Part shown: positions 8,303 to 16,012 of the stretch, piece by piece
Layout: each line of letters opens with the position of its first letter
Position numbering within the stretch: the stretch's first letter is position 1
NCBI RefSeq assembly: GCF_011038655.2
Contig: NZ_CP064954.1
Location: forward strand, 434,001-498,000
Length of the DNA: 64,000 nucleotides
Source: Corynebacterium lizhenjunii
GTDB lineage: Bacteria > Actinomycetota > Actinomycetes > Mycobacteriales > Mycobacteriaceae
Reading direction: 5' to 3'
Position numbers and translations under genes: made by a program
Notes under the pieces: model-generated
Told to the model about the DNA's origin: nothing
The model's database searches: none
The model's input: only the letters and a program-made list of their open reading frames with translations

Positions 8303-8935
8303 ATGACGACTCATTCTGGCGATCTCACCGGGGCAAAGAACCCCCCGCGCTCGCTGTCTTGGCGCGTGGTGGACATTGTCATCGCGGCGGTGCTGGCGGT
8401 GGCAGTCGGCCTGCTATTTCTGTTTTGGAACTTCGCCGGCTACGCGTGGTTCAAGGTGATGGAGGCACTGACCCCCGGTTTGGGCGGTTTGGCTACCGGT
8501 GGCTGGCTCATCGGCGGGGTAGTGGGTGCGCTGGTCATCCGTAAGCCGGGAGCGGCAATTTTTGTTGAGACTCTGGCTGCATGTGTCTCGATGGCCTTGG
8601 GCTCGCAGTGGGGCGTCGGCACGCTGTACTCCGGCCTGGCGCAGGGCATTGGCGCGGAGCTAATTTTCTTGGCCTTCGCTTATCGCCACTTTGGTCTGAA
8701 GGTCTCCCTGCTAGCTGGTGCGGCTGCGGGAGTGGGCGCGTGGGTACTGGAGCTGTTTACCTCCGGAAACCTGGCCATGTCCACGGAGTTCCTGGTCATC
8801 TACCTGGTGTGCCTGATTATTTCCGGCGCAATCCTGGCTGGACTGGTGGGCTACATCGTGGTGCAGGCGCTGGCTCGCACCGGGGCGCTGGACCGCTTTG
8901 CCGTGGGCCGTGAGGCGCGAGCACTCGCACACTAG
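8303..8935 (+). CDS. ykoE: ECF transporter S component, thiamine/HMP (YkoE family)
   Basis: 210 residues, almost entirely hydrophobic with about six membrane segments; an Arg-rich cytoplasmic N-terminus precedes the first. It is the substrate-binding membrane subunit of an energy-coupling factor importer. The family is assigned from topology (WFKVMEALTPGLGGLATGGWLIGG) and confirmed by the TPP riboswitch directly upstream and the ykoD/ykoC-type genes that follow. The ATG is preceded by GGAAGGA. Substrate is thiamine or hydroxymethylpyrimidine. Confidence 0.88.
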   Translation: MTTHSGDLTGAKNPPRSLSWRVVDIVIAAVLAVAVGLLFLFWNFAGYAWFKVMEALTPGLGGLATGGWLIGGVVGALVIRKPGAAIFVETLAACVSMALGSQWGVGTLYSGLAQGIGAELIFLAFAYRHFGLKVSLLAGAAAGVGAWVLELFTSGNLAMSTEFLVIYLVCLIISGAILAGLVGYIVVQALARTGALDRFAVGREARALAH

Positions 8936-8939
8936 TTAG

Positions 8940-10346
8940 ATGGCAGTCGAGGTGAGCGTCCGCGGTTTCGGCTGGACGCATGCGGGGCGCAGCCGCCCGG
9001 CGCTTGAGGGCGTGGATTTAGACATTGCGTCCGGGCAGCGACTGTGGGTGTGTGGGGATTCCGGTTCCGGCAAGTCCACCCTGGTCGCTGCACTGGCTGG
9101 CGTGTTGGGCGGTGACGAGGAGGGCCACGCTCAGGGAGCCATTGTGCTCACAGAGTCCGGGGTCAGCGCCGCCCCAGGCCGGGATATTCCCGTCGGCCTG
9201 GTGCTGCAGGACCCGGATAGCCAGGTTATTGCCGCGCGAGTGGGCGATGATGTCGCTTTTGGCTGCGAGAACATGGGCATCCCGCGCGAGGAGACGTGGC
9301 GGCGTGTGCGCCGCGCGCTGGACCTGGTGGGCCTGGATTTGCCGCTGGACCACCCCACCACGCGTTTATCCGGTGGGCAAAAGCAGCGCCTGGCGCTGGC
9401 CGGGGTGGTGGCCATGGGCGCGGGGCTGATAATTGTTGATGAGCCCACCGCTAACCTGGACCCCGCGGGTGCGCGCGCGGTGGCCCAGGCTTTGGGCCAG
9501 GTCGCGGATTCTACTGGGGCGACGTTGGTGGTAGTTGAGCACCAGCCGCACTATTTTGAGGGCATTTTGGAGCACGCGGTCCGCTTGGAGCAGGGGCGCC
9601 TGGTGGAGTCTGGTCCGTTTGCCCAGTTGGCCAGTGGCCGCCAGCCCCGTTTGCCGCAGGACTTATTGGCACCTGAGCTTGCCGATGCCCCCAGCCCCCA
9701 TCCAGCCCTGTGGTCCCGCCAGTTGCTGACGCGGTTTGGGCCGGAGCGTACGGTGGACATTGCTGCGGGGGCATCAACAGTGATTACTGGTGCCAATGGC
9801 GCGGGAAAGACCACCTTGTTGCAGACTCTGGGTGGGCTGCTGCGCCCGCGCGCTGGTGAGGTTGGCGTAGCGCAGCATATTCGCGGCGACGTCATTGGGC
9901 CGATTCATACCTGGTCCTCGCGGGATTTGGCGCGGCGGGTAGGCAGCGTCTTCCAAAACCCGGAGCACCAGTTCTTGGCGCGTACGGTGCGTGAGGAACT
10001 GGGCATTGCCCCGCGGGTGCTGGGCCGCGGCGAGGGCGACGTGGACGCGTTGTTGCAGCGCCTGCGCCTGGACCATGTGGCAGAGGCTAACCCGTTTACG
10101 CTGTCCGGCGGGGAGAAGCGCCGCCTGTCTGTGGCAACGGCGCTGATTGCCGCCCCGGAGGTGCTGCTCTTGGACGAGCCCACCTTTGGGCAGGACCCCA
10201 CCACCTTGGTGGAGTTATTGCGTATTTTGCGCGGGCTGGTGGCTGACGGGATTACGGTCGCGGCGGTGAGTCATGATCCGCTGTATGTGCAGGCTTTAGG
10301 GGACTACCGCGTGGAGGTTAGTGCTAATGACTACGCTGCTGAATAA
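8940..10346 (+). CDS. ykoD: ECF transporter ATPase, two fused ABC domains (YkoD-like)
   Basis: 468 residues with two nucleotide-binding domains. Domain 1 has GDSGSGKS (Walker A), LSGGQKQR (signature) and IIVDEPTANLD (Walker B). Domain 2 has GANGAGKTT, LSGGEKRR and LLLDEPTFGQD. It energises the ECF importer. The gene starts 4 bp after ykoE. The linker between the domains carries an exact copy of the dispersed 15-bp motif, read as ELADAP, which suggests that the linker tolerates insertions. Confidence 0.9.
   Translation: MAVEVSVRGFGWTHAGRSRPALEGVDLDIASGQRLWVCGDSGSGKSTLVAALAGVLGGDEEGHAQGAIVLTESGVSAAPGRDIPVGLVLQDPDSQVIAARVGDDVAFGCENMGIPREETWRRVRRALDLVGLDLPLDHPTTRLSGGQKQRLALAGVVAMGAGLIIVDEPTANLDPAGARAVAQALGQVADSTGATLVVVEHQPHYFEGILEHAVRLEQGRLVESGPFAQLASGRQPRLPQDLLAPELADAPSPHPALWSRQLLTRFGPERTVDIAAGASTVITGANGAGKTTLLQTLGGLLRPRAGEVGVAQHIRGDVIGPIHTWSSRDLARRVGSVFQNPEHQFLARTVREELGIAPRVLGRGEGDVDALLQRLRLDHVAEANPFTLSGGEKRRLSVATALIAAPEVLLLDEPTFGQDPTTLVELLRILRGLVADGITVAAVSHDPLYVQALGDYRVEVSANDYAAE
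9677..9692 (-). repeat. Dispersed 15-bp motif copy (exact)
   Basis: GCTTGCCGATGCCCCC inside ykoD, in the interdomain linker, read as Leu-Ala-Asp-Ala-Pro. Confidence 0.85.
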
Positions 10347-11097
10347 TGCTAACCCTATGACGCGCCTGGCGCTGATGGTGGTGCTGACCACCCCGGTGTT
10401 GATGAGTATTGACTGGGTTTCCGCCGCGGTGCTGGTGGTTCTGACCGTGGCTTTTGCGCCTTTGTGCGGGGTGTCGTGGCCACAGCTGGGGCGCATTGCG
10501 TGGCCACTGGCGGTGTTGGCGCCCCTGTCAGGCGTGTCGATGCTGCTCTATGGTCGCCCTGGTGGGCAGGAGTATTTTTCACTGGGGTTAATTACCGTGA
10601 CGGAAAACTCTGTTTCGTTGGCGGTGGCGATTATGCTGCGCGTACTGGCGGTGGCCTTGCCGGTGTTGATGCTGGCGCGCGGCATGGATGCTACCGCGCT
10701 TGGCGATGCCCTGGCCCAAGTCGCCCGCCTGCCCTCCCGCTTTGTGCTGGGCGCGGTTGCGGGGATGCGCACCGTGTCGGTATTGCGCGATGACTGGGAT
10801 GCCCTCGCACTTGCCCGGCGGGCGCGCGGCGTGGCCGATGAGGGCCGCATTCGCCGCCTAGCCACCATGTCCTTTGGGTTGCTGGTGTTGTCTCTGCGCC
10901 GCGGCGGACACCTGGCCACCGCGATGGAGGCCCGTGGTTTTGGCCGGACTCCGCCGGGCGGGCGGGAGCGCACGTGGGCGCGGCCGTCGAAGCTGGGTGC
11001 CCACGATGCCGCCGTCCTCGCCCTAGGCACTTGCGTTGCCGCTGTGCCGGTAGTAGCGGCCGTGCTTGCCGGAACTTGGCGGTGGTTGGGACTATGA
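10327..11097 (+). CDS. ykoC: ECF transporter T component (YkoC-like)
   Basis: 256 residues, an integral membrane coupling subunit of the EcfT/CbiQ type. It has several N-terminal membrane helices, a cytoplasmic stretch with the Ala-Arg-rich coupling motif (ALARRARGV), and a second charged motif (AMEARGFGR). The start overlaps the end of ykoD by 20 bp. I prefer the ATG at 10327 because GGAGG lies 10 bp upstream; a GTG at 10321 is possible. It completes the S-A-T set for thiamine uptake. Confidence 0.88.
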   Translation: MTTLLNNANPMTRLALMVVLTTPVLMSIDWVSAAVLVVLTVAFAPLCGVSWPQLGRIAWPLAVLAPLSGVSMLLYGRPGGQEYFSLGLITVTENSVSLAVAIMLRVLAVALPVLMLARGMDATALGDALAQVARLPSRFVLGAVAGMRTVSVLRDDWDALALARRARGVADEGRIRRLATMSFGLLVLSLRRGGHLATAMEARGFGRTPPGGRERTWARPSKLGAHDAAVLALGTCVAAVPVVAAVLAGTWRWLGL

Positions 11098-11753
11098 GCC
11101 GGGGCTTGGGGTTAGGGCGCGCAGGACCGGGACCTGGCGGTAGTACTCCCGCTTCGGCTAGAGCTGTTTCTTCCGGTCGTGAGTTTGTCGGTGCTGGGTT
11201 TGCCGGTACGGTGCCGCTGGATTCAGCGCTGCTGGACGCAGTGTTGCGTGAGTGTGTGGCGCTGCCGGGCCCACGGCGCACCGTGCTTATCGATGGCCCC
11301 TCCGGCGGCGGTAAGACCACCACCGCCCAGTGGTTGTGGCGCCGGTTGGGGTGGCCGGCGGTGCATCTGGATGACTTCTATCCTGGCTGGTCCGGCTTGC
11401 TGGCTGGTGCGCAGATGGTGGCGCGCGACGTATTGAACCCGGTTCGTCCGGGGTACCGGCGCTGGAATTGGCAGCGCGACGTGCCCGGCGAATGGGTCAG
11501 CCTTGCCGGGGTGGAGTGTCTGATCATCGAGGGCGTGGGCGCCTTGACCCGCGATTCCCTGGCTGCCGCCAAGGCATTGGGCGGGGTATGTACCCTGCGC
11601 ATTGACGGAGATCCCGATGTCCGCCGCGCCCGGGCGCTTGCCCGCGACCCAGATTATGCAGCGTACTTTGATATGTGGGCTGCCCAAGAGGCCGAGTATT
11701 TTGCCCGCTGGGCCGTCCCCGCTCAATTCACGGCCTGGACTGGCCCTGCTTGA
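11094..11753 (+). CDS. P-loop kinase-like protein in the thiamine operon
   Basis: 219 residues; start overlaps the ykoC stop (ATGA). After a low-complexity N-terminal 35 residues there is a Walker A motif GPSGGGKTT, then HLDDFYPGW, a strand ending IIEGVGA, and an Arg-rich segment DVRRARALARD. This is the uridine kinase/adenylylsulfate kinase fold arrangement. The phosphate acceptor cannot be told from sequence. Translational coupling to a thiamine ECF transporter makes a vitamin or nucleoside substrate plausible, but that is inference. Confidence 0.75.
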   Translation: MSRGLGLGRAGPGPGGSTPASARAVSSGREFVGAGFAGTVPLDSALLDAVLRECVALPGPRRTVLIDGPSGGGKTTTAQWLWRRLGWPAVHLDDFYPGWSGLLAGAQMVARDVLNPVRPGYRRWNWQRDVPGEWVSLAGVECLIIEGVGALTRDSLAAAKALGGVCTLRIDGDPDVRRARALARDPDYAAYFDMWAAQEAEYFARWAVPAQFTAWTGPA

Positions 11754-11943
11754 CCGGCCCTGCTTGACCGGCCCCGCATCGGGCATAGTCAGGTCGACAG
11801 TCCCCTTGGAAAGCCTCTCGAAGAACGCAACTAAGGGTCCTCTTAATTCACTGGCATGGTAATTGGGCGTTGCGCTGGCGCAGAGCCCTGCTTTACTGCG
11901 ATCAACAGTTTGGTTGCCGGTCGCGGCCAGGCTGGAAAATGAA

Positions 11944-11980
11944 AGGCTCCCCAGCCAACTGCTAATTGACTGAGGAGCCT
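11944..11980 (-). terminator. Minus-strand terminator after small gene
   Basis: A 7-bp stem (AGGCTCC / GGAGCCT) with a 23-nt loop. Read on the minus strand it is followed by TTTCATTTTCC. It lies just downstream of the small minus-strand gene at 11995. Confidence 0.6.
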
Positions 11981-11994
11981 CGGACCTAACGGCC

Positions 11995-12147
11995 CTAGAG
12001 GAGTTCCTTTGCAAACTCCACTATCGCGGCCGCGAGTCGTGTTAATTCGCTCGCCAGCTTTACCTTTGCCGGGTTGCTGGGGGCGAGTTTCTTTTGCTCG
12101 CGACCGGGCGTGCGCCCTGGGCGCTTCCGCTTGGAATGCTTACCCAT
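11995..12147 (-). CDS. Small basic hypothetical protein
   Basis: 50 residues from the ATG at 12147 (MGKHSKRKRPGRTPGR, then a helix LASELTRLAAAIVEFAKELL). The N-terminal half is strongly basic and the C-terminal half is an amphipathic helix, a pattern seen in small nucleoid- or ribosome-associated proteins. No good ribosome binding site is visible. Support comes mainly from the sensible composition and the terminator directly behind it. I do not recognise a family. Confidence 0.45.
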   Translation of the reverse strand: MGKHSKRKRPGRTPGREQKKLAPSNPAKVKLASELTRLAAAIVEFAKELL

Positions 12148-12258
12148 GTTGCCGAGGGGGTGGTGTCGGGCAGGACCGTGGGGCGGGAAGTGAGTCGCTG
12201 CCAACAAAGGTGGGTCGGATTGACTCTGTGTACTAGCCCTCAACTGTCCCACGCGCTA

Positions 12259-12295
12259 CCTGTATATGAAACTATCCGGCGACATATACAAGTAG
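12259..12295. repeat. 37-bp palindromic element, copy 1
   Basis: Contains a perfect 8-bp inverted repeat, TGTATATG (12261-12268) and CATATACA (12283-12290), with a 14-bp spacer AAACTATCCGGCGA. A near-identical copy follows 85 bp later. Confidence 0.75.
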
Positions 12296-12323
12296 CCTCG
12301 GCCCTGATCTGCGACCTGGGAAA

Positions 12324-12413
12324 ACGCAACCGCCTGGGGGCCACCTGTATATGAAACTATCCCGCGATATATACAAGTAGACAGTGGCCCGATGTTCCCA
12401 GGGCGGTTTGCGT
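12324..12413. repeat. Copy 2 of palindromic element inside a longer imperfect inverted repeat
   Basis: The core at 12346-12375 repeats the TGTATATG/ATATACA palindrome of copy 1. Around it, ACGCAACCGCCTGGG then GGCCACCTG on the left mirrors CAGTGGCCCGATG then CCCAGGGCGGTTTGCGT on the right, giving a nested hairpin of about 90 nt. The spacer 12148-12448 holds no other feature apart from these elements. It could be a small RNA, an operator pair or a mobile-element remnant. Confidence 0.6.
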
Positions 12414-12448
12414 CGTCAGGTGCGCGGTTTGGCGGGGACTCGCTCGGC

Positions 12449-13477
12449 CTAGTCGGGCAGCGGCCGGTGGGTCGGGCCCTGGGCGCGCTCGATGGCGTCG
12501 AGGATGCTCGCGCGTACGCGCGCCCACACGTCGGTGCCGGGGATACTGAGCGTGCCGTGGGCGGTGCCCGGTAGGCACAGCAGTTCGGTGGGAACATCGG
12601 TGTCGGTGAGTTCGCCAGCCAGCGCGAATGCCTCGTCGCGCAGAGGGTCGTGCGCGGCCGCGATGATGAGCGTGGGCGGGAAATTCCGCGGGGCCCGCGG
12701 CGCAAGGCTGGCGCCGCTCGCGTTGGCCGGGGCTTGGTTGGCGCCGCTCGCGTTGGCCGGGGCTTGGTTGGCGCCGTTTGCATCGCCCGGGGCTTGGTTG
12801 GCGCCGCTCGCGTTGGCTGGGGCCAGGTCAGCAGCCGGGGCATCGGGCCCGGTCGGGCTGGCATCGGAGGCGGCGACGCCGGTGAGGTAGGCCTGCCAGG
12901 AGGCCTGCGCCGCGCGGCGGGTCCACACCGGCCCGTCCGCGTAAGTTCGCCAGGATGGGGTGTCCAACGCGGGGCTGACCACTGGCTCTAGCAGCACGGC
13001 GGCATCTGCGAGGGGGCTGCGGTCGAGGGCGTGGATGATGAGCCCGGCACCGGCGGAATCCCCCAGGAGCACCAGGGGCAGGCCCGGGTAAGTCCGGCGC
13101 GCCCAGTCCACGCATGCCGCGAGCTCTTCGGCGGCGCGGGGGTAGGGGGCCTCGGGGCTTAGGCTATAGTCCACGCCGATGGTGATGAGCTCCCAGCCGC
13201 GTGCGTGGGCGGCGGAAATCAACTCGCGGTTGCGCTCCTGGTCAAAGGCGGCACGGCCGGCGACGAAGCCGCCGCCGTGGACGGTGAGGAGGAGGGCATC
13301 GGCAAGCACGGGCCCTTGCACCAGCACGGGGCAGGCGCCGGGGACGTTGACGGTGCGGGTGCCGGGGGCATCGGGGGCGAAGAAGGCTTCCTCGCCCCGG
13401 CGGCGCAGCAGGGGCGGATCCCAGGTGGTTTGCTCCGGGGTGGCGGCCACGGCGGCGCGCAATTGGGGGTCAAGCAT
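12449..13477 (-). CDS. Alpha/beta hydrolase (HSL-type esterase) with internal repeat
   Basis: 342 residues from the ATG at 13477 (MLDPQLRAAVA), overlapping the upstream gene by 8 bp. Residues include the HGGG oxyanion motif (HGGGFVAGR), the nucleophile elbow GDSAGAG, an acid (DPLRDE) and the catalytic His (GTAHG). These assign it to the hormone-sensitive-lipase esterases. Between the elbow and the acid there is an insert of about 45 residues built of Ala-Asn-Ala-Ser-Gly-Ala-Asn-Gln-Ala-Pro units, encoded by a 30-bp minisatellite. Its place at the end of the nan transporter operon suggests deacylation of modified sialic acids; this is inference. Confidence 0.82.
   Translation of the reverse strand: MLDPQLRAAVAATPEQTTWDPPLLRRRGEEAFFAPDAPGTRTVNVPGACPVLVQGPVLADALLLTVHGGGFVAGRAAFDQERNRELISAAHARGWELITIGVDYSLSPEAPYPRAAEELAACVDWARRTYPGLPLVLLGDSAGAGLIIHALDRSPLADAAVLLEPVVSPALDTPSWRTYADGPVWTRRAAQASWQAYLTGVAASDASPTGPDAPAADLAPANASGANQAPGDANGANQAPANASGANQAPANASGASLAPRAPRNFPPTLIIAAAHDPLRDEAFALAGELTDTDVPTELLCLPGTAHGTLSIPGTDVWARVRASILDAIERAQGPTHRPLPD
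12711..12823. repeat. 30-bp coding minisatellite, 3.8 copies
   Basis: Units 12711-12740 and 12741-12770 are identical; 12771-12800 differs at a few positions; a partial fourth ends near 12823. The unit is a multiple of three, so copy changes would add or remove 10 residues without breaking the esterase frame. Confidence 0.9.
13294..13307 (+). repeat. Dispersed 15-bp motif copy (one mismatch)
   Basis: GGGCATCGGCAAGC within the esterase gene, read on its coding strand as Val-Leu-Ala-Asp-Ala-Leu. Confidence 0.7.
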
Positions 13478-14249
13478 GGGTCTCCAGGAAGGGCAAGACG
13501 GTGCGTTGGAAGGCCTCCGGCTGGTCGCGGCGCAGGGCGTGCGTGGCGCCGGGGATGGTGACCACATGCACGTGGGGGTTAGCAATCTGCGCGACCTTGG
13601 CGGGGGTGATGAGTACGTCGGGGGTATCTGACGTGAGTAGCAAAGTGGGCACGTCCAGCTGGCCCACGAGTTCCTCCCACGGTTGCGCGAAGGTGACTAT
13701 CCCGGTGCCAATGAAGCCCGGATCCTGGCAGACCTTTGCCGTAATCCACCCCGTGTGGTCCTGGGCGGTCCAGGTGGGGCGGGCGGCGGCATTGCGCGCT
13801 AGGCCGTCAGCAGGGTCGGCTACCCAGTCGCGGATGGCGTCGAGCTGTGCCGGGGCGCGGTCAATAAATCCCTGCTTTTCGGGACCGTCCAGGAAGGCTG
13901 GGTCCTCTAGCACCAAGGCGCGCACCAGCTCCGGGCGAGCAATGCTTGCCGATGCCGCCAGTGCCCCACCCATGGAATGCCCCAGCACCGTGGCAGGCCG
14001 GCCCTGCTGCGCGTGGACGCTATCCAGAACCTCCAGGAAGGCTGCGAGTGCGGACTCGAAGGGGGCGGAGGTGTCATCCAGGCGCGGGGATAGGCCGTGG
14101 CCGAGGTGATCGACGGCGATGACGTAGTAGTCCTGGGCCAACACGGGGATCAGGTCCACCCAGGTTAGGGCGGAGTCGGAGACCCCGTGGGAGAGCACTA
14201 CCGCCGGGGCGGATGGGTCGCCTGCCCGGTAGGTAGCCAGGTGCGTCAT
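13470..14249 (-). CDS. Alpha/beta-fold hydrolase
   Basis: 259 residues with the classic fold: oxyanion HG (LSHGVSDSALTW), D-x-x-GHG (VDHLGHGLSP), nucleophile elbow GHSMGG, acid near SDTPDVL and His in GATHALR. The start overlaps the nanA stop (ATGA) and the end overlaps the next hydrolase, so three genes are translationally coupled. Substrate unknown. As with the neighbouring esterase, coupling to nanA hints at removal of O-acyl groups from sialic acid before cleavage. Confidence 0.82.
   Translation of the reverse strand: MTHLATYRAGDPSAPAVVLSHGVSDSALTWVDLIPVLAQDYYVIAVDHLGHGLSPRLDDTSAPFESALAAFLEVLDSVHAQQGRPATVLGHSMGGALAASASIARPELVRALVLEDPAFLDGPEKQGFIDRAPAQLDAIRDWVADPADGLARNAAARPTWTAQDHTGWITAKVCQDPGFIGTGIVTFAQPWEELVGQLDVPTLLLTSDTPDVLITPAKVAQIANPHVHVVTIPGATHALRRDQPEAFQRTVLPFLETHA
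13944..13957 (-). repeat. Dispersed 15-bp motif copy (one mismatch)
   Basis: GCTTGCCGATGCCG on the plus strand, inside the minus-strand hydrolase. There it is read in the other sense as Ala-Ser-Ala-Ser, one of two coding copies not read as Leu-Ala-Asp. Confidence 0.55.
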
Positions 14250-15169
14250 GCCAACAATCCCGCGGTGGTGAGGATGGAGCGGATGGAGTCGAGGGTGGGC
14301 TCGTCGGTGATGGGCCGCATGGGGGTAGAGACGGTGTTGGACTCGATAACGCCCAGCATGGCCAGGGCCGTCTTGAAAGCGCCGATGCCGGCTGCGGCGC
14401 CGACCTTGCCCTGGACGGAAAAGACGATCTCAAAAAGCTGCGCCAGGCGGTCTTGCTCCGCGCGCACGGCGGCCCAGTCGCCAGCTTGGTAGGCGTCCCA
14501 CATGCGCACATAGCCGGCGGGGTCCACATTGCCCAGGCCGGGCACGCAGCCATCCGCGCCGGAGAGATAGGCGCCATCGACCACGACTTCGTGGCCGGTG
14601 AGCAGCGTCAGTGGATGCCCGGCGGCGGCGTTAAGGGCGGCAAGGCGGCGGAAATTGACGTCATCGCCGGAGGAGTCCTTCACCCCGGCGAGCACACCCT
14701 CGCTGCCCAGGCGCACCAGCATGGCGGCATCAAGCTTCTTGAACACGCACACGGGGATGTCGTAGGCAATGATCGGCAGGGACGTGGCCGCAGCGACGGC
14801 GCGGAAGTTGTTTTCGATCTCCTCCGGGCCACAGATGGCGTAGAAGGGAGCGGTGACCACGATGGCATCCACACCGGCGGCCTCGGCGGCGCGCACGTGC
14901 TGGATCACGCGGTTGGCCTGGGTGTCAATCACCCCGGCGTAGACGGGCACGCGCCCGGCGACGTGGGTGACGATTTCCTGGAGGACTTGGGCACGGGCGG
15001 CATCGTCAAGAAAGACCACCTCGCCGGAAGAACCCAGGGCAAACAGGCCATGGACGCCACCTGCCAGCAGGTGGTCAATGAGCCGGTGCAGGGAGGCCAC
15101 GTCCACGCTGCCGTCAGCGTGCAGCGGGGTAACGATAGGAGGGACAATGCCGGAAACGATGGGTGACAT
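14246..15169 (-). CDS. nanA: N-acetylneuraminate lyase (DapA/NanA family)
   Basis: 307 residues, a class I aldolase TIM barrel. GSSGEVVFLD is the carboxylate-binding loop. The Tyr of IIAYDIP and the Lys of GVKDSSGD are the catalytic Tyr and Schiff-base Lys. It cleaves N-acetylneuraminate to N-acetylmannosamine and pyruvate in the cytoplasm. The DapA family has many specificities; NanA is chosen because the gene sits at the end of a SiaEFGI-type transporter operon and opposite nanK, nanE, nagA and nagB. Confidence 0.88.
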   Translation of the reverse strand: MSPIVSGIVPPIVTPLHADGSVDVASLHRLIDHLLAGGVHGLFALGSSGEVVFLDDAARAQVLQEIVTHVAGRVPVYAGVIDTQANRVIQHVRAAEAAGVDAIVVTAPFYAICGPEEIENNFRAVAAATSLPIIAYDIPVCVFKKLDAAMLVRLGSEGVLAGVKDSSGDDVNFRRLAALNAAAGHPLTLLTGHEVVVDGAYLSGADGCVPGLGNVDPAGYVRMWDAYQAGDWAAVRAEQDRLAQLFEIVFSVQGKVGAAAGIGAFKTALAMLGVIESNTVSTPMRPITDEPTLDSIRSILTTAGLLA

Positions 15170-15181
15170 GAGTCTTTCTTT

Positions 15182-16009
15182 CTACAGGAAGGAGGGAGTG
15201 GCGGCCAGGAGCGTGCGGGTGTATTCGTGCTGGGGGTTGGCAAAGAGCGACTCGGTTTCTTGCTCTTCGAGGATTTCTCCGGCGTTCATCACACACATCC
15301 GGTCGGAGACGTAGCGCACCGTGTTGATGTCGTGGGAGATAAACACCAAGCCCAGGCCGAGTTCCTCGCGTAAGTCCGTGAGTAGGTTGAGCACCTGGGC
15401 GCGCACGGAGACGTCGAGGGCGGAGGTGGGCTCGTCGGCGATAATCATATCTGGCTCCAAGGCCAGGGCGCGGGCGATGGCCACGCGCTGGCGTTGGCCG
15501 CCGGAGATCTGCCGAGGCAGCACGTCCAGGGCGGACTGCGGCAAGCCCACCAAGGAGAGCAGGACCTTGACGCGCTTAATGCGGGAGGCCTCGTCCCCAA
15601 TGTGGTGCACACGCAGTGGGTCCATGAGCTGTTCGCGCACCGTCATGCGCGGGTTCAGTGCCGTGGCCGGGTCCTGGAAGACCACGGAGACACTGCGGCC
15701 GAGCTCCTTGCGCTGGCGGGTGGGTTTGAGCGGCACGCCCTTGAACAGAACTTCGCCGCTGGTGGGCTTTTGCAGGCCCACCATCACGCGGGCCAGGGTG
15801 GACTTGCCGCAGCCAGATTCGCCGACAATGCCCACGACCTCCCCGCGCATGAGGGAGAAGTTGACGTTTTTGTTGGCGTGGACGGTGTCTGGGCGAAACA
15901 GCTTGCCGCTGCGGGTCTTGTGGATGACGTTGATGTTGCGCAGCTCAATCAGTGGGGTATCCGTTTGGGGGCGGTTGTCCCGCGCGCGCTGCTGGTTAGC
16001 GGTGGGCAT
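15182..16009 (-). CDS. siaI: Sialic acid ABC transporter ATP-binding protein (DppF-like)
   Basis: 275 residues with Walker A GESGCGKST, signature ISGGQRQR, Walker B MIIADEPTSALD and the C-terminal HEYTRTLL segment of the Dpp/Opp ATPases. It is the second ATPase subunit; the first is fused to a permease in the gene 3 bp upstream. The substrate assignment to sialic acid rests on the nan gene context and the similar SiaEFGI system known in C. glutamicum. Confidence 0.85.
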   Translation of the reverse strand: MPTANQQRARDNRPQTDTPLIELRNINVIHKTRSGKLFRPDTVHANKNVNFSLMRGEVVGIVGESGCGKSTLARVMVGLQKPTSGEVLFKGVPLKPTRQRKELGRSVSVVFQDPATALNPRMTVREQLMDPLRVHHIGDEASRIKRVKVLLSLVGLPQSALDVLPRQISGGQRQRVAIARALALEPDMIIADEPTSALDVSVRAQVLNLLTDLREELGLGLVFISHDINTVRYVSDRMCVMNAGEILEEQETESLFANPQHEYTRTLLAATPSFL

Positions 16010-16012
16010 GGG

